64,000 nucleotides of DNA. It comes from Pseudomonas alcaligenes. GTDB taxonomy: Bacteria > Pseudomonadota > Gammaproteobacteria > Pseudomonadales > Pseudomonadaceae. The notes beneath the pieces are model-generated. The model was given only the letters and a program-made list of their open reading frames with translations, searched no databases and was not told where the DNA came from. Each line of letters begins with the position of its first letter. The first letter of the stretch is position 1. Both the position numbers and the translations under genes were made by a program. Below are positions 33,563-42,685 of the stretch, piece by piece. The stretch is from contig NZ_LZEU01000001.1 in NCBI RefSeq assembly GCF_014490745.1, positions 124,001-188,000 on the forward strand, given 5' to 3'.

Positions 33563-33643
33563 ACAGGAGAGGTTTTGGCCGAAATCGGCCCGCTGCCCCG
33601 AGATTTCAATAACTAAAGCCAACAGGCTGAGGGAGTGCTCCAC

Positions 33644-34633
33644 ATGAACAAGACCTTGCGCCACCGCATCGCCCGCTCTTTTGCATGTACCGCTCTGGCC
33701 GCCGGCATGGCCGCCACGGCCCAGGCCGGCACGCTGTCCATCGGCCATACCACCTGGGTCGGCTACGGCACCCTGTACCTGGCCCGCGACCTCGGCTACT
33801 TCAAGGAGCAGGGGCTGGACGTCGAGTTCAGCGTGATCGAGGAGTCGGCCATGTACATGGCGGCCCAGGCCTCCGGCAAGATTTCCGGCTCGGCCTCGAC
33901 CATCGACGAGATCCTCAAGTACCGCTCCAAGGACTTCTGCTTCAAGGCAGTGGCCGCCCTCGATGAATCCCACGGTGGCGACGGCGTGCTGGTGGGCAAG
34001 GACGTGACCAGCCTCGACCAGCTCAAGGGCAAGGCCGTGGCGGTCAACGAAGGTTCGGTGTCGCAGTTCTGGCTGAGCTACCTGCTCAAGCAGAAGGGCA
34101 TGAGCATGAGCGACCTGGAAATCCAGAACATGACCGCCGACGACGCGGCTACCGCCTTCATCGCCGGCCGCGTACCGGCGGCGGTGACCTGGGAGCCGCA
34201 CCTGTCGCTGGTCAAGGCCAAGGGCCAGGGCAAGGTGCTGATCGACAGCACCGAGACCCCCGGCGTGATCGTCGACGTGGTGGCGCTGTCCTGCGATGTG
34301 GTCGACAAGCAGCCGGACGACGTCAAGGCGCTGGTCAAGGGCCTGTACAAGGCGGTCGAGTACACCAAGGCCCATCCGCAGGAGGCCTACGCGATCATGG
34401 CCAAGGGCGTCGGCGGCTACCTGTCCGATCCCAAGGATCTGGCCGAGGCCGCCAAGGGCGTGAAGTTCTATGACCAGGCCATGAGCGAGAAGCTGCTCGG
34501 TACCGCCGGCAAGTCGGGTGATATCGCCGAGATCATCAAGCTGGCCAACGAGACTTGGACCCAGCTGCAGGGCAAGACCTACGACGTGAAGTACGAAGAC
34601 CTGGTGGATACCGCCTTCGTGACTCCCCAGTGA
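33644..34633 (+). CDS. NMT1/TauA-type ABC transporter substrate-binding protein
   Basis: 329 residues; start MNKTLRHRIA at 33644 (GAGGG ribosome site), with signal peptide cleavage after ATAQA. Periplasmic binding protein: LSIGHTTWVGYGTLYLARDL, SASTIDEI, LKGKAVAVNEGSVSQF and VTWEPHLS. It is a paralogue of the riboswitch-controlled protein at 8529 (same motifs in the same order). Forms an importer with the permease at 34868 and the ATPase at 35659. Ligand unknown; purine-like or amine ligands are conceivable. Confidence 0.88.
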   Translation: MNKTLRHRIARSFACTALAAGMAATAQAGTLSIGHTTWVGYGTLYLARDLGYFKEQGLDVEFSVIEESAMYMAAQASGKISGSASTIDEILKYRSKDFCFKAVAALDESHGGDGVLVGKDVTSLDQLKGKAVAVNEGSVSQFWLSYLLKQKGMSMSDLEIQNMTADDAATAFIAGRVPAAVTWEPHLSLVKAKGQGKVLIDSTETPGVIVDVVALSCDVVDKQPDDVKALVKGLYKAVEYTKAHPQEAYAIMAKGVGGYLSDPKDLAEAAKGVKFYDQAMSEKLLGTAGKSGDIAEIIKLANETWTQLQGKTYDVKYEDLVDTAFVTPQ

Positions 34634-34687
34634 TCGGCTACTGACTCTTCGTCCCGGCCGCGGCTGTTAGGGAAGTACAGAGCAAAC

Positions 34688-34757
34688 GTCATTCCCGCGT
34701 AGGCGGGAATCCAGATGCTCCGTGGCACCTGGGCTCCCGCCTGCGCGGGAGCGACGG
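34688..34757. repeat. Paired dRS3-like palindromes
   Basis: GTCATTCCCGCGTAGGCGGG ...AATCCAG and, 19 bp later, GGCTCCCGCCTGCGCGGGAG CGAC. As at 9568, the element sits just downstream of a binding-protein gene and upstream of the membrane genes, the position where differential mRNA stability would be useful. Confidence 0.85.
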
Positions 34758-34867
34758 TAAATGAGTTGTTCGGCGTTTGCCTGGTTCGAGAAGTCATGAA
34801 GTACCCGCGCCGCCGCACCCTTCGAGGTGTGCGGCGGACATTCCTGCTGTTGATGTGGAGGTGGTTA

Positions 34868-35671
34868 ATGGCCACGCAAAAATCCTGGCTGCAACGCTGC
34901 CTGACCCCCAAGGTCGAGCTGCCCGGCCGCCTTATTTTCGGCGCCAGCACCCTGTGCTGGTTGCTGGTGATCGGCCTGTGGGCCGGTCTGTCCTACGGCG
35001 GCGTGGTGCCGTCGATGTTCCTGCCGACCCCCGGCGATGTAGTGGCTGCCGCCGTGCGCCTGGCGGGCGATGGCACCCTCGGCAAGCACGTGTGGGCCAG
35101 TATCGAAGTGGTGATGATCGGCTTCATCGTCTCGTCCCTGGTGGCGGTGCCGCTGGGCCTGCTGATGGGCAGCTTCCGCATCGTTCAGGCGCTGCTTGAG
35201 CCGCTGGTGAACTTCATCCGCTACCTGCCGGTGACCTCCTTCGTGCCGCTGTTCATCCTGTGGATCGGCATCGGTCTTGAGCAGCGCGTGGCGGTGATCA
35301 TCTTCGGCGTGTTCTTCCAGCAGCTGGTGATGGTTGCCGACGTCTCCAAGGGCGTGGCCAAGGATCTGGTCAATGCCAGCTACACCCTTGGCGCCAACCG
35401 CCGCGACGTGATCTTCCACGTGCTCGGCCCGGCCTCGCTGCCCGGCGTGCTCGACACCCTGCGCGTCACCATGGGCTGGGCCTGGACCTACCTGGTGGTG
35501 GCCGAGCTGGTCGCCGCATCCAGCGGCCTGGGTTACATCAGCCTCAAGGCCATGCGTGGCTTCCAGGTCGACGTGATCTTCCTCGCTATCGCCATCATCG
35601 GCCTGCTGGGCCTGGTGACCGACCAACTGTTCCGTCTGCTCCGACTGAGGATTGCCGCATGGGCGCACTAG
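34868..35671 (+). CDS. ABC transporter permease, NitT/TauT type
   Basis: 267 residues, six helices. EAA loop NASYTLGANRRDVIFHVLGP and the signature GWAWTYLVVAELVAASSGLG; closely related to the permease at 16099. Start MATQKSWL (34868) has GGAGGT upstream; ATG 34853 is an alternative. The 3' end overlaps the ATPase gene by 13 bp. Confidence 0.9.
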   Translation: MATQKSWLQRCLTPKVELPGRLIFGASTLCWLLVIGLWAGLSYGGVVPSMFLPTPGDVVAAAVRLAGDGTLGKHVWASIEVVMIGFIVSSLVAVPLGLLMGSFRIVQALLEPLVNFIRYLPVTSFVPLFILWIGIGLEQRVAVIIFGVFFQQLVMVADVSKGVAKDLVNASYTLGANRRDVIFHVLGPASLPGVLDTLRVTMGWAWTYLVVAELVAASSGLGYISLKAMRGFQVDVIFLAIAIIGLLGLVTDQLFRLLRLRIAAWAH

Positions 35672-36492
35672 CCGTTAAACCGCATATCGTGACTGCGCCG
35701 AGCGAGCACACCGATGCCCCGGCCCGTCTGCAGGTAAAGAATGTCAGCCTGCGCTACCAGTCGCCCAAGGGCGAGACCTTCACCGCCCTGGACAACGTGT
35801 CCTTCGAGGTGCCGGATCAGCAGTTCTCGGTAATAGTCGGGCCGTCCGGTTGCGGCAAGTCGAGCCTGCTCTACCTCACCGCCGGCCTGGCCGAGCCGAG
35901 CGACGGGGAAATCTACGTCGGCGGCAAGAAGGTCGAGGGGCCGGGCGCCGACCGTGGCATGGTGTTCCAGAGCTACACCCTGTTCCCCTGGCTGACGGTG
36001 CGCAAGAACGTCGAGTTCGGCCTCAAGCGCCGTGGCCTGCCGGCCAACGAGATCCGCTCCATCGTCGACTTCTACCTGGGCGAAGTCGGCCTGGCCAAGT
36101 TCGCCGAGCATTACCCCAAGCAGCTGTCCGGCGGCATGATGCAGCGCGTGGCAATCGCCCGGGCGCTGGCCAACGACCCGCAGATCCTGCTGATGGACGA
36201 GCCGTTCGGCGCCCTCGACAGCCAGACCCGTCTGCAGATGCAGCAGCTGCTGCTGCAGGTGTGGGGCAACAGCAAGAAGACCGTGGTGTTCGTCACCCAC
36301 GACATCGACGAGGCGATCCTGCTGGCCGACCGCATCTACGTGATGGGCGCGCGGCCGGGGCGGATCAAGGAGATCCTGCAGGTGCCGATCGAGCGCCCGC
36401 GCCACCTCGACGTGGTCATGGAGCCGGAGTTCATCCGCATGAAGCGGCACATCCTCGAACTGCTCCACGACGACATGGAAGAGGTGCACTGA
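35659..36492 (+). CDS. ABC transporter ATP-binding protein, NitT/TauT type
   Basis: 277 residues. Walker [10 protein letters not shown], with Ser in place of the usual final Thr; Q-loop [14 protein letters not shown]; signature LSGGMMQRV; Walker [14 protein letters not shown]-loop [10 protein letters not shown]. It overlaps the permease and ends 1 bp before the GMC oxidoreductase start, so the oxidoreductase is cotranscribed with the importer. Confidence 0.92.
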   Translation: MGALAVKPHIVTAPSEHTDAPARLQVKNVSLRYQSPKGETFTALDNVSFEVPDQQFSVIVGPSGCGKSSLLYLTAGLAEPSDGEIYVGGKKVEGPGADRGMVFQSYTLFPWLTVRKNVEFGLKRRGLPANEIRSIVDFYLGEVGLAKFAEHYPKQLSGGMMQRVAIARALANDPQILLMDEPFGALDSQTRLQMQQLLLQVWGNSKKTVVFVTHDIDEAILLADRIYVMGARPGRIKEILQVPIERPRHLDVVMEPEFIRMKRHILELLHDDMEEVH

Positions 36493-36493
36493 G

Positions 36494-38131
36494 ATGACGG
36501 CCGAGCACGGCTTCGACTATCTGATCGTCGGCGCCGGCTCGGCCGGCTGCGTGCTGGCCAACCGCCTGAGCGCCGACCCGAGCGTGCGCGTGTGCCTGAT
36601 CGAGGCCGGCGGCAGCGATGCCAGTCCGCGGGTACAGGTGCCGGCCGGCACCATCAGCCTGTACAAGAGCAAGGTGTTCAGCTGGAACTACTTTTCTGCG
36701 CCGCAGCGGCAGCTCAACAACCGCAGCCTGCACACCCCGCGCGGCAAGGCCCTGGGCGGCTCCAGCGCGATGAACAGCATGATCTACATCCGTGGCGATG
36801 CCAGCGACTACCAGCGCTGGGAAGCCGCCGGTTGCCCCGGCTGGGGCTGGGACGACGTGCTGCCGTACTTCAGGAAATCCGAGGGCAACCGCCTCGGCCA
36901 GTCGCTGCACTACCACGGCACCCAAGGCGAGCTGTGGGTGGACAAACCGCGCGATCCCAACCCGCTGTCCGAGTTGTATGTGCGCGCCGCCGCGCGTCTG
37001 GGCCTGGCGCGCAACGACGACTTCAATGGCGGCACGCTGGAAGGCGCGGGCATCTACAACGTCACCCAGAAGCATGCCCGGCGGCTGTCCAGCTACCGCG
37101 CCTTCGTTCATCCGCTGCGCGGGCGCGCCAACCTCAGCGTGCTCAGCGGCTGCGAGGTGCAGCGGCTGCTGCTCGATGGCAGCCGGGTGACCGGCGTGGA
37201 GCTGCGCCAGGGCGGCCAGACGCGGGTGCTGCAGTGCCGGCGCGAGACCATTCTGTGTGCCGGCGCGCTGGGCTCGCCGCACCTGCTGCTGAAGTCCGGC
37301 ATCGGCCCGAGGGCCGAGCTGGAAGCCGCCGGCGTGGCCTGCCAGGTCGACCTGCCGGGAGTCGGCAAGAACCTCCAGGATCATATCGACGGGCTGGTCA
37401 CCGTGCGTTCGCCGAGCCCACTGTCGCTGGGCTTTTCCCTTGGCTCGCTGGGCAAGGTGCTGGCCGCGCCGCTGCAGTATCTGGCGCGGCGGATGGGCTG
37501 GCTGACCACCAACTACGTCGAGGCCGGCGGCTTCGCCCGCACGCCGCTGGCGGACGGGCTGGCGGATGTGCAGATGCACTTCGTGCCCGGTTATCGCAGC
37601 CATCGCGGTCGCCTGTTCGAGTGGGGTCACGGCTACGCCATCCACACCTGCGTGCTGCGCCCGCAGAGCATCGGCGAGGTGCGCCTGGCGGCCGACCGCA
37701 GCCTGGCCATCGACTTCAACTTCTTCAGCGACGAGCGCGATGCCCGGGTGCTGGTGGAGGGGGTCAAGCTGGCGCGGCGGATTCTCGCCCAGCCGGAGTT
37801 CGATGGCCTGCGCGGCGCCGAAATGCTGCCGGGGCCGCAGGTGCAGACGGATGAGCAGTTGCTGGCGCACCTGCGCCAGTACGCGGCCACGGTGTTCCAC
37901 CCGGTGGGCACCTGCAAGATGGGCACGGACGAGCTGGCGGTGGTGACCCCGCAGCTGCGGGTACGCGGGCTGGACAACCTGCGGGTGGCGGATGCCTCGA
38001 TCATGCCGACGCTGATCAGCGGCAACACCAACGCGCCGTGCATCATGATCGGCGAGAAGGCCGCCGATCTTATCCGCGAGCACGCGGCGCCGGCAGTCGC
38101 GGCGCAGCGGCAGGTGCTCAGTCCAGCTTGA
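36494..38131 (+). CDS. GMC-family FAD oxidoreductase (choline/alcohol dehydrogenase type)
   Basis: 545 residues. FAD-binding GAGSAGCVLANRL (about 14-26), GMC signature 1 region PRGKALGGSSAMNSM, signature 2 GALGSPHLLLKSGIGP, and the active-site pair His in VFHPVGTCKMG with Asn in SGNTNAPCIMIGEK. Oxidises a primary alcohol to an aldehyde with FAD; choline dehydrogenase and AlkJ are relatives. It would feed the aldehyde dehydrogenase at 30560. Its 3' end overlaps the convergent CorC-like gene by 14 bp, which marks the right edge of the accessory block. Confidence 0.9.
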   Translation: MTAEHGFDYLIVGAGSAGCVLANRLSADPSVRVCLIEAGGSDASPRVQVPAGTISLYKSKVFSWNYFSAPQRQLNNRSLHTPRGKALGGSSAMNSMIYIRGDASDYQRWEAAGCPGWGWDDVLPYFRKSEGNRLGQSLHYHGTQGELWVDKPRDPNPLSELYVRAAARLGLARNDDFNGGTLEGAGIYNVTQKHARRLSSYRAFVHPLRGRANLSVLSGCEVQRLLLDGSRVTGVELRQGGQTRVLQCRRETILCAGALGSPHLLLKSGIGPRAELEAAGVACQVDLPGVGKNLQDHIDGLVTVRSPSPLSLGFSLGSLGKVLAAPLQYLARRMGWLTTNYVEAGGFARTPLADGLADVQMHFVPGYRSHRGRLFEWGHGYAIHTCVLRPQSIGEVRLAADRSLAIDFNFFSDERDARVLVEGVKLARRILAQPEFDGLRGAEMLPGPQVQTDEQLLAHLRQYAATVFHPVGTCKMGTDELAVVTPQLRVRGLDNLRVADASIMPTLISGNTNAPCIMIGEKAADLIREHAAPAVAAQRQVLSPA

Positions 38132-39458
38132 GCACCTTGGCCAGGACGATCTTCGGGCCTTTCATCTTCTTGATGATCACCCGCAGGCCTTCGCCGTCGA
38201 CCACTTCTTCCTCTTCCGGCACCCGGTTGAGGCTTTCGTAGACCAGCCCGGCCAGGGTCTCGGCCTCGAGGTGGTCGAGGTCGATGCCGAGCAGGCGCTC
38301 GATCTTGAACAGCGGGGTGTCGCCGCGTACCAGCAGCTTGCCTGGCTGGTAGGCGAGGATGCCGCGCTCGGCCTTGTGGTGTTCGTCCTGGATATCGCCG
38401 ACCAGGGCTTCCAGCACGTCTTCCATGGTCAGGAAGCCGACCACCTTGCCGTCGGCCTCTTCGACCAGGGCGAAGTGCGCGCCGCCCTGGCGGAACTGTT
38501 CCAGCAGGCTGGACAGCGGCATGTGCTTGGTCACCCGCTCCAGTGGATGGAGCAGCTCGGTGAGCTTGAACTTGGACGGCAGCATCTCGAACAGCGACAG
38601 CTGCAGGAGCAGATCCTTGATGTGCAGCAGGCCGACGAAGCTGGCGGTTTCCTCGTCGTACACCGGGAAGCGGCTGTACTTGTGGCGGCGGAACAGGCTG
38701 AACACTTCATCCAGCTTGGCGTTGCTGTTGAGGTAGACCAGATCCTCGCGCGAGTTGGCCCAGTCCACCACTTCCAGTTCGCCCATTTCCACGGCCGAGG
38801 CCAGCACGCGCATGTCCTGGTCGCTGGGGTCGCGGGCGCGGCTGGAGTGGAGGATCAGCTTGAGTTCGTCGCGGCTGTAGTGGTGCTCGTGGTGCGGCCC
38901 CGGCTCGCCCTGGCCGGCGACGCGCAGGATGGCGTTGGCGCTGGCGTTGAGCAGGTAGATGGCCGGGTACATGGCCCAGTAGAACAGGTACAGCGGCGCC
39001 GCCGTCCACAGCGACAGCAGCTCGGGTTTGCGGATTGCCCAGGACTTCGGTGCCAGTTCGCCGACCACGATGTGCAGGTAGGAAATGATGAAGAAGGCGA
39101 AGAAGAAGGCGATGCCGTGAACCAGCTTCTCCGACTCCACGCCGAGCATGCTCAGCAGCGGGGTAAGCAGTTCGGCAAAGGCCGGCTCGCCAACCCAGCC
39201 GAGACCGAGGGAGGCCAGGGTGATACCCAGCTGACAGGCCGACAGGTAGGCGTCGAGCTGGTTGTGCACGGTGCGCAGGATGTGTCCGCGCCAGCCGTTT
39301 TCCTCGGCGATGGCTTCGACCTTGGTCGCGCGCAGCTTGACCATGGCGAACTCGGCGGCAACGAAGAAGCCGTTGAGCAGAACGAGGAAGAGGGCGAACA
39401 GCACGAGGCCGATATCGGCGAAATAGGTGGCGGCGGAGTGACTAGAGGAGGGATCCAT
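38118..39458 (-). CDS. CorC/HlyC-family membrane protein (CNNM, CBS and CorC_HlyC domains)
   Basis: 446 residues from MDPSSSHSA. N-terminal CNNM/DUF21 membrane domain with three to four helices (about 15-190, including GFFVAAEFAMVKLRATKVEA), two CBS domains (about 215-340), and the C-terminal CorC_HlyC domain (GDTPLFKIERLLGI ...GEGLRVIIKKM). Inner-membrane protein thought to export or sense Mg2+/Co2+. Next to phoR, as I recall for P. aeruginosa; regulation unclear. Confidence 0.9.
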   Translation of the reverse strand: MDPSSSHSAATYFADIGLVLFALFLVLLNGFFVAAEFAMVKLRATKVEAIAEENGWRGHILRTVHNQLDAYLSACQLGITLASLGLGWVGEPAFAELLTPLLSMLGVESEKLVHGIAFFFAFFIISYLHIVVGELAPKSWAIRKPELLSLWTAAPLYLFYWAMYPAIYLLNASANAILRVAGQGEPGPHHEHHYSRDELKLILHSSRARDPSDQDMRVLASAVEMGELEVVDWANSREDLVYLNSNAKLDEVFSLFRRHKYSRFPVYDEETASFVGLLHIKDLLLQLSLFEMLPSKFKLTELLHPLERVTKHMPLSSLLEQFRQGGAHFALVEEADGKVVGFLTMEDVLEALVGDIQDEHHKAERGILAYQPGKLLVRGDTPLFKIERLLGIDLDHLEAETLAGLVYESLNRVPEEEEVVDGEGLRVIIKKMKGPKIVLAKVLKLD

Positions 39459-39549
39459 TGGGGGGTAGGGGTGACCAGAGAAGGCTAAAGGGTGGCGGCA
39501 GATGCAGGCGATTGCAAGTCGCAAAAGCCGGCACGATGTTTCTGCCGGC

Positions 39550-40860
39550 TCAGGCCGGCTGGCGGGTGGCGACCTGCTGCACGGGGAAATGGCAGGTGAA
39601 GGTGCTGCCCTTGCCCGGCACGCTGGCGATGTCCAGGCGCGCGCGGTGGCGCAGCAGCACATGCTTGACGATGGCCAGGCCGAGGCCGGTGCCGCCGGTG
39701 TTGGCGGCTCGGCTGGAGTCGACCCGGTAGAAGCGCTCGGTGAGGCGCGGCAGGTGCTTGGCCTCGATGCCGATGCCGTTGTCGGAAACGCTGAAGTGCG
39801 CGCCCTGTTCGTCGCCCCACCAGCGGATGCGGATCTCGCCTTCTTCCGGCGAGTACTTCACTGCGTTGAACACCAGGTTGGAGAAGGCGCTGCGCAGCTC
39901 GGCCTCGCTGCCCTTGAGCTTGAGGCCGGCGTCGGCCTCCAGGCTGATGCGGTGGTTGCGCGTGGCGGACAGCGCCTGGGCGTCGTTCTTGATCGACAGC
40001 AGCAGGAGGTCGACCGCCACCGGCAGGTTGTCCGAGGGGTAGTCGGTGGCTTCCAGCTTGGCCAGCAGAAGCAGGTCATTCAGCAGGTTCTGCATGCGCG
40101 CGCCTTGCTGCTGCATCTGCTGCAGGGCGCGCAGCCAGCGTGGATTCACGTTCTCGACGTTGTCCAGCAGGGTTTCCAGGTAGCCGGTGATCACCGTCAG
40201 CGGCGTGCGCAGCTCGTGGGAGACGTTGGCCACGAAGTCTTTGCGCATCTGTTCCAGCTGGTGCAGGCGGGTGACATCGCGCACCAGCATCAGGTGCTCG
40301 CGGTTGCCGTACTGGGTGATCTGCACCTGCAGGCGCAGGCGGTCATTGATCGGCGAGGGCAGCTCCAGGGTGTCGCGGTAGTTGCCCTGCTCGAAGTACT
40401 CCTTGAAGCGCGGGTGGCGCAGCAGGTTGCTGATCGGCTGGCCACTGTCCTGCGGAGTCTTCAGGCCGAGCAGGGTTTCCGCGGCGCGGTTCCACCACTC
40501 CAGGTTGCCGTCGCTGTCGAGCATGATCACCGCATCGCGCAGGGCCGCAGTGGACTCCTGCACGCGGTCGATCACCGCCTGCAGGCGGCCGCGCACGCGC
40601 TGGTCGCGGCGTTGCAGGTGGTAGATGCTGTCGAACACTTCGCCCCACAGGCCGTAGCCTTCCGGCGGGGCCTCGTCGGCCTGGCGCTCGCTCAGCCACT
40701 TGTGCAGGCGCAGCAGCTGCTTGAGGTGCCACAGCAGGTAGCCGCCCAGGCCCAGTACCAGGCACCAGGCGTACTGGCCGCTGAGCAGGCCGAGCAGGCC
40801 GCAACCGGCGAGCAACAGCAGCAGGCGGCGTGCCAGGGCGCCGCGCCAGTTTTGATTCAC
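39550..40860 (-). CDS. phoR: Phosphate-regulon sensor kinase PhoR
   Basis: 436 residues, GTG start. Two adjacent membrane helices (about 11-45) without a periplasmic domain, a PAS domain (about 90-195), HisKA with phosphoacceptor His215 (ANVSHELRTPLT), and HATPase_c with N (SNLVFNAVKYSPE), G1 (SDNGIGI) and G2 (GGTGLGLAIVKH) boxes. Receives the Pst/PhoU signal and phosphorylates PhoB under phosphate limitation. Thirty-nine bp after phoB, one operon. Confidence 0.95.
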   Translation of the reverse strand: MNQNWRGALARRLLLLLAGCGLLGLLSGQYAWCLVLGLGGYLLWHLKQLLRLHKWLSERQADEAPPEGYGLWGEVFDSIYHLQRRDQRVRGRLQAVIDRVQESTAALRDAVIMLDSDGNLEWWNRAAETLLGLKTPQDSGQPISNLLRHPRFKEYFEQGNYRDTLELPSPINDRLRLQVQITQYGNREHLMLVRDVTRLHQLEQMRKDFVANVSHELRTPLTVITGYLETLLDNVENVNPRWLRALQQMQQQGARMQNLLNDLLLLAKLEATDYPSDNLPVAVDLLLLSIKNDAQALSATRNHRISLEADAGLKLKGSEAELRSAFSNLVFNAVKYSPEEGEIRIRWWGDEQGAHFSVSDNGIGIEAKHLPRLTERFYRVDSSRAANTGGTGLGLAIVKHVLLRHRARLDIASVPGKGSTFTCHFPVQQVATRQPA

Positions 40861-40899
40861 CTAGCGCTTCCTTTCGTGACTGCAGGCAAGCCGGACGGC

Positions 40900-41589
40900 T
40901 CAGCTCTTGGTGGAGAAACGATAACCGGTGCCGCGCACCGTTTGCACCAGGTCTTCGTAGACCTCGCCGAGGGCCTTGCGCAGGCGGCGGATATGCACGT
41001 CGACGGTGCGCTCCTCGACATACACGTTGCCGCCCCAGACCTGGTCGAGCAGCTGGCCGCGGGTGTAGGCGCGCTCCTGGTGGGTCATGAAAAACTGCAG
41101 CAGGCGGTATTCGGTGGGGCCCATCTCGGCCGGCTTGCCGTCGATGGTGACGCGGTGGCTGATCGGGTCGAGCAGCAGGCCGCCTACTTCGATCGGCGAC
41201 TCGCCGTCGTTCGGCGCGGCGCGGCGCAGCACGGCCTTGAGGCGGGCGACCAGCTCGCGCGGCGAGAACGGCTTGGTGATGTAGTCGTCGGCGCCGACTT
41301 CCAGGCCCTGGATCTTGTTGTCCTCTTCGCCCTTGGCGGTGAGCATGATGATCGGGATGTCGTCGGTCAGCTCGTCGCGCTTGAGCCGGCGGGCCAGCTC
41401 GATGCCGCTGGTGCCGGGCAGCATCCAGTCGAGCAGGATCAGGTCGGGCTTGCGGTCGACGATCAGGGCGTGGGCCTGCTGGGTGTTTTCCGCCTCCAGG
41501 CAGTCGTAGCCGGCCATTTCCAGCGCCACCGCGATCATCTCGCGAATCGGCGCTTCGTCGTCAACGATCAGGATGTTCTTGCCAACCAT
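40900..41589 (-). CDS. phoB: Phosphate-regulon response regulator PhoB
   Basis: 229 residues. Receiver domain with Asp10/Asp11 (IVDDEAP), phosphoacceptor Asp54 (LLDWMLPG) and Lys in [10 protein letters not shown]; OmpR-type winged-helix domain from about 130 with [32 protein letters not shown] and [10 protein letters not shown]. Activates the pst operon at the left of the window and its own operon through Pho boxes; one such box lies 50 bp upstream. Confidence 0.97.
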   Translation of the reverse strand: MVGKNILIVDDEAPIREMIAVALEMAGYDCLEAENTQQAHALIVDRKPDLILLDWMLPGTSGIELARRLKRDELTDDIPIIMLTAKGEEDNKIQGLEVGADDYITKPFSPRELVARLKAVLRRAAPNDGESPIEVGGLLLDPISHRVTIDGKPAEMGPTEYRLLQFFMTHQERAYTRGQLLDQVWGGNVYVEERTVDVHIRRLRKALGEVYEDLVQTVRGTGYRFSTKS

Positions 41590-41638
41590 GGGTTCCCGCC
41601 TCGGTTTATCTGTCTGCGCCGCATTAGATAACGGAATT

Positions 41639-41656
41639 ATTGCAGCGATGTGACAG
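41639..41656 (-). promoter_or_regulatory. Pho box upstream of phoB
   Basis: On the minus strand CTGTCAC-ATCG-CTGCAAT, two 7-mers separated by 4 bp, fits the PhoB recognition pattern (CTGTCAT direct repeat, 11 bp period) with 4 mismatches in total. A TATCTA -10-like hexamer follows at the right distance. Indicates autoregulation of phoBR. Confidence 0.75.
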
Positions 41657-41675
41657 GCCTGCGGCAGCCGCTGAT

Positions 41676-42569
41676 CTAGCGCAGCGCATAGTCGATGACG
41701 ATGCCCAGCAGGATCGCCAGGCCGGCCCAGTGGTTGTGCAGGAAGGCGGCGAAGCAGGCCTGCGGCTCGCGCTCGCGAGTGCTCCAGAACTCCCAGGCGA
41801 AGCAGGCGGCGGCGCCGCACAGGCCGAGGAAGAACCAGATGCCCAGGCTGAAACGCGCGCCGGCCATGGCCAGGCACAGCAGGGCCAGGCCCTGCAGGGT
41901 GAGGATGATGACCCGGTCGGCGTCGCCGAACAGGATGGCGGTGGATTTGACCCCGATCTTCAGGTCGTCCTCGCGGTCGGTCATCGCGTAGTAGGTGTCG
42001 TAGGCCACCGTCCACAGCAGGTTGGCCAGGTACAGCAGCCAGGCCGCCGGCGGTGGCAGCTCGCCGGTCACCGCGCTGAAGGCCATCGGCATGCCCCAGG
42101 AGAAGGCCGCGCCAAGCACCACCTGCGGGTAGAAGGTGAAGCGCTTCATGAACGGGTAGCAGGCGGCCAGGGCCAGGCCGCCGAACGACAGGAGGATGGT
42201 GGTCAGGTTGGTGAACAGCACCAGCACGAAGCTCAGCGCCACCAGCACGGCGAACAGGGTCAGCGCCTCGCGCACGCTGATCTTGCCGCTGGCCAGCGGG
42301 CGTGCCTGGGTGCGCGCCACGTGGCCGTCGAAGTGGCGGTCGGCGTAATCGTTGATCACGCAGCCGGCGGCGCGCATCAGTAGCACGCCGGCCACGAAGA
42401 TGAACAGCAGGCCGGCACTCGGTACGCCCTTGCTCGCCACCCACAGGGCCCACAGGGTCGGCCACAGCAGCAGGTAGATGCCGATCGGCTTGTCCAGGCG
42501 CATCAGCTGGATGAAGTCCCAGGCGCGCGGGTGCAGGCGGTTCAGCGATTGCAGCAGGGTGGTGTACAT
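41676..42569 (-). CDS. ubiA: 4-hydroxybenzoate octaprenyltransferase UbiA
   Basis: 297 residues, eight to nine membrane helices. Prenyl-diphosphate Asp-rich motifs [12 protein letters not shown] (about 70) and [13 protein letters not shown] (about 195). Catalyses prenylation of 4-hydroxybenzoate in ubiquinone synthesis at the inner membrane. Preceded on the same strand by ubiC, with a REP element between them. Confidence 0.95.
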   Translation of the reverse strand: MYTTLLQSLNRLHPRAWDFIQLMRLDKPIGIYLLLWPTLWALWVASKGVPSAGLLFIFVAGVLLMRAAGCVINDYADRHFDGHVARTQARPLASGKISVREALTLFAVLVALSFVLVLFTNLTTILLSFGGLALAACYPFMKRFTFYPQVVLGAAFSWGMPMAFSAVTGELPPPAAWLLYLANLLWTVAYDTYYAMTDREDDLKIGVKSTAILFGDADRVIILTLQGLALLCLAMAGARFSLGIWFFLGLCGAAACFAWEFWSTREREPQACFAAFLHNHWAGLAILLGIVIDYALR

Positions 42570-42620
42570 CGGCGGCTCTCCGGACACGATGCGGCGATTA
42601 TACGGGCAGGGCGCCAGGCT

Positions 42621-42685
42621 GTAGGAGCGAGCTCTGCTCGCGAAGCGGACGCAGCGCAAAAATCGCGAGCAAAGCTCGTTCCTAT
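42621..42685. repeat. Pseudomonas REP pair (BIME) between ubiC and ubiA
   Basis: GTAGGAGCGAGCTCTGCTCG CG and the inverse CGCGAGCAAAGCTCGTTCCT, two head-to-head REP sequences of the classic GTAGGAGCGAGCTTGCTCGC family. Overlaps the last bases of ubiC. It is a genus marker and may shape the ubiCA mRNA. Confidence 0.92.
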
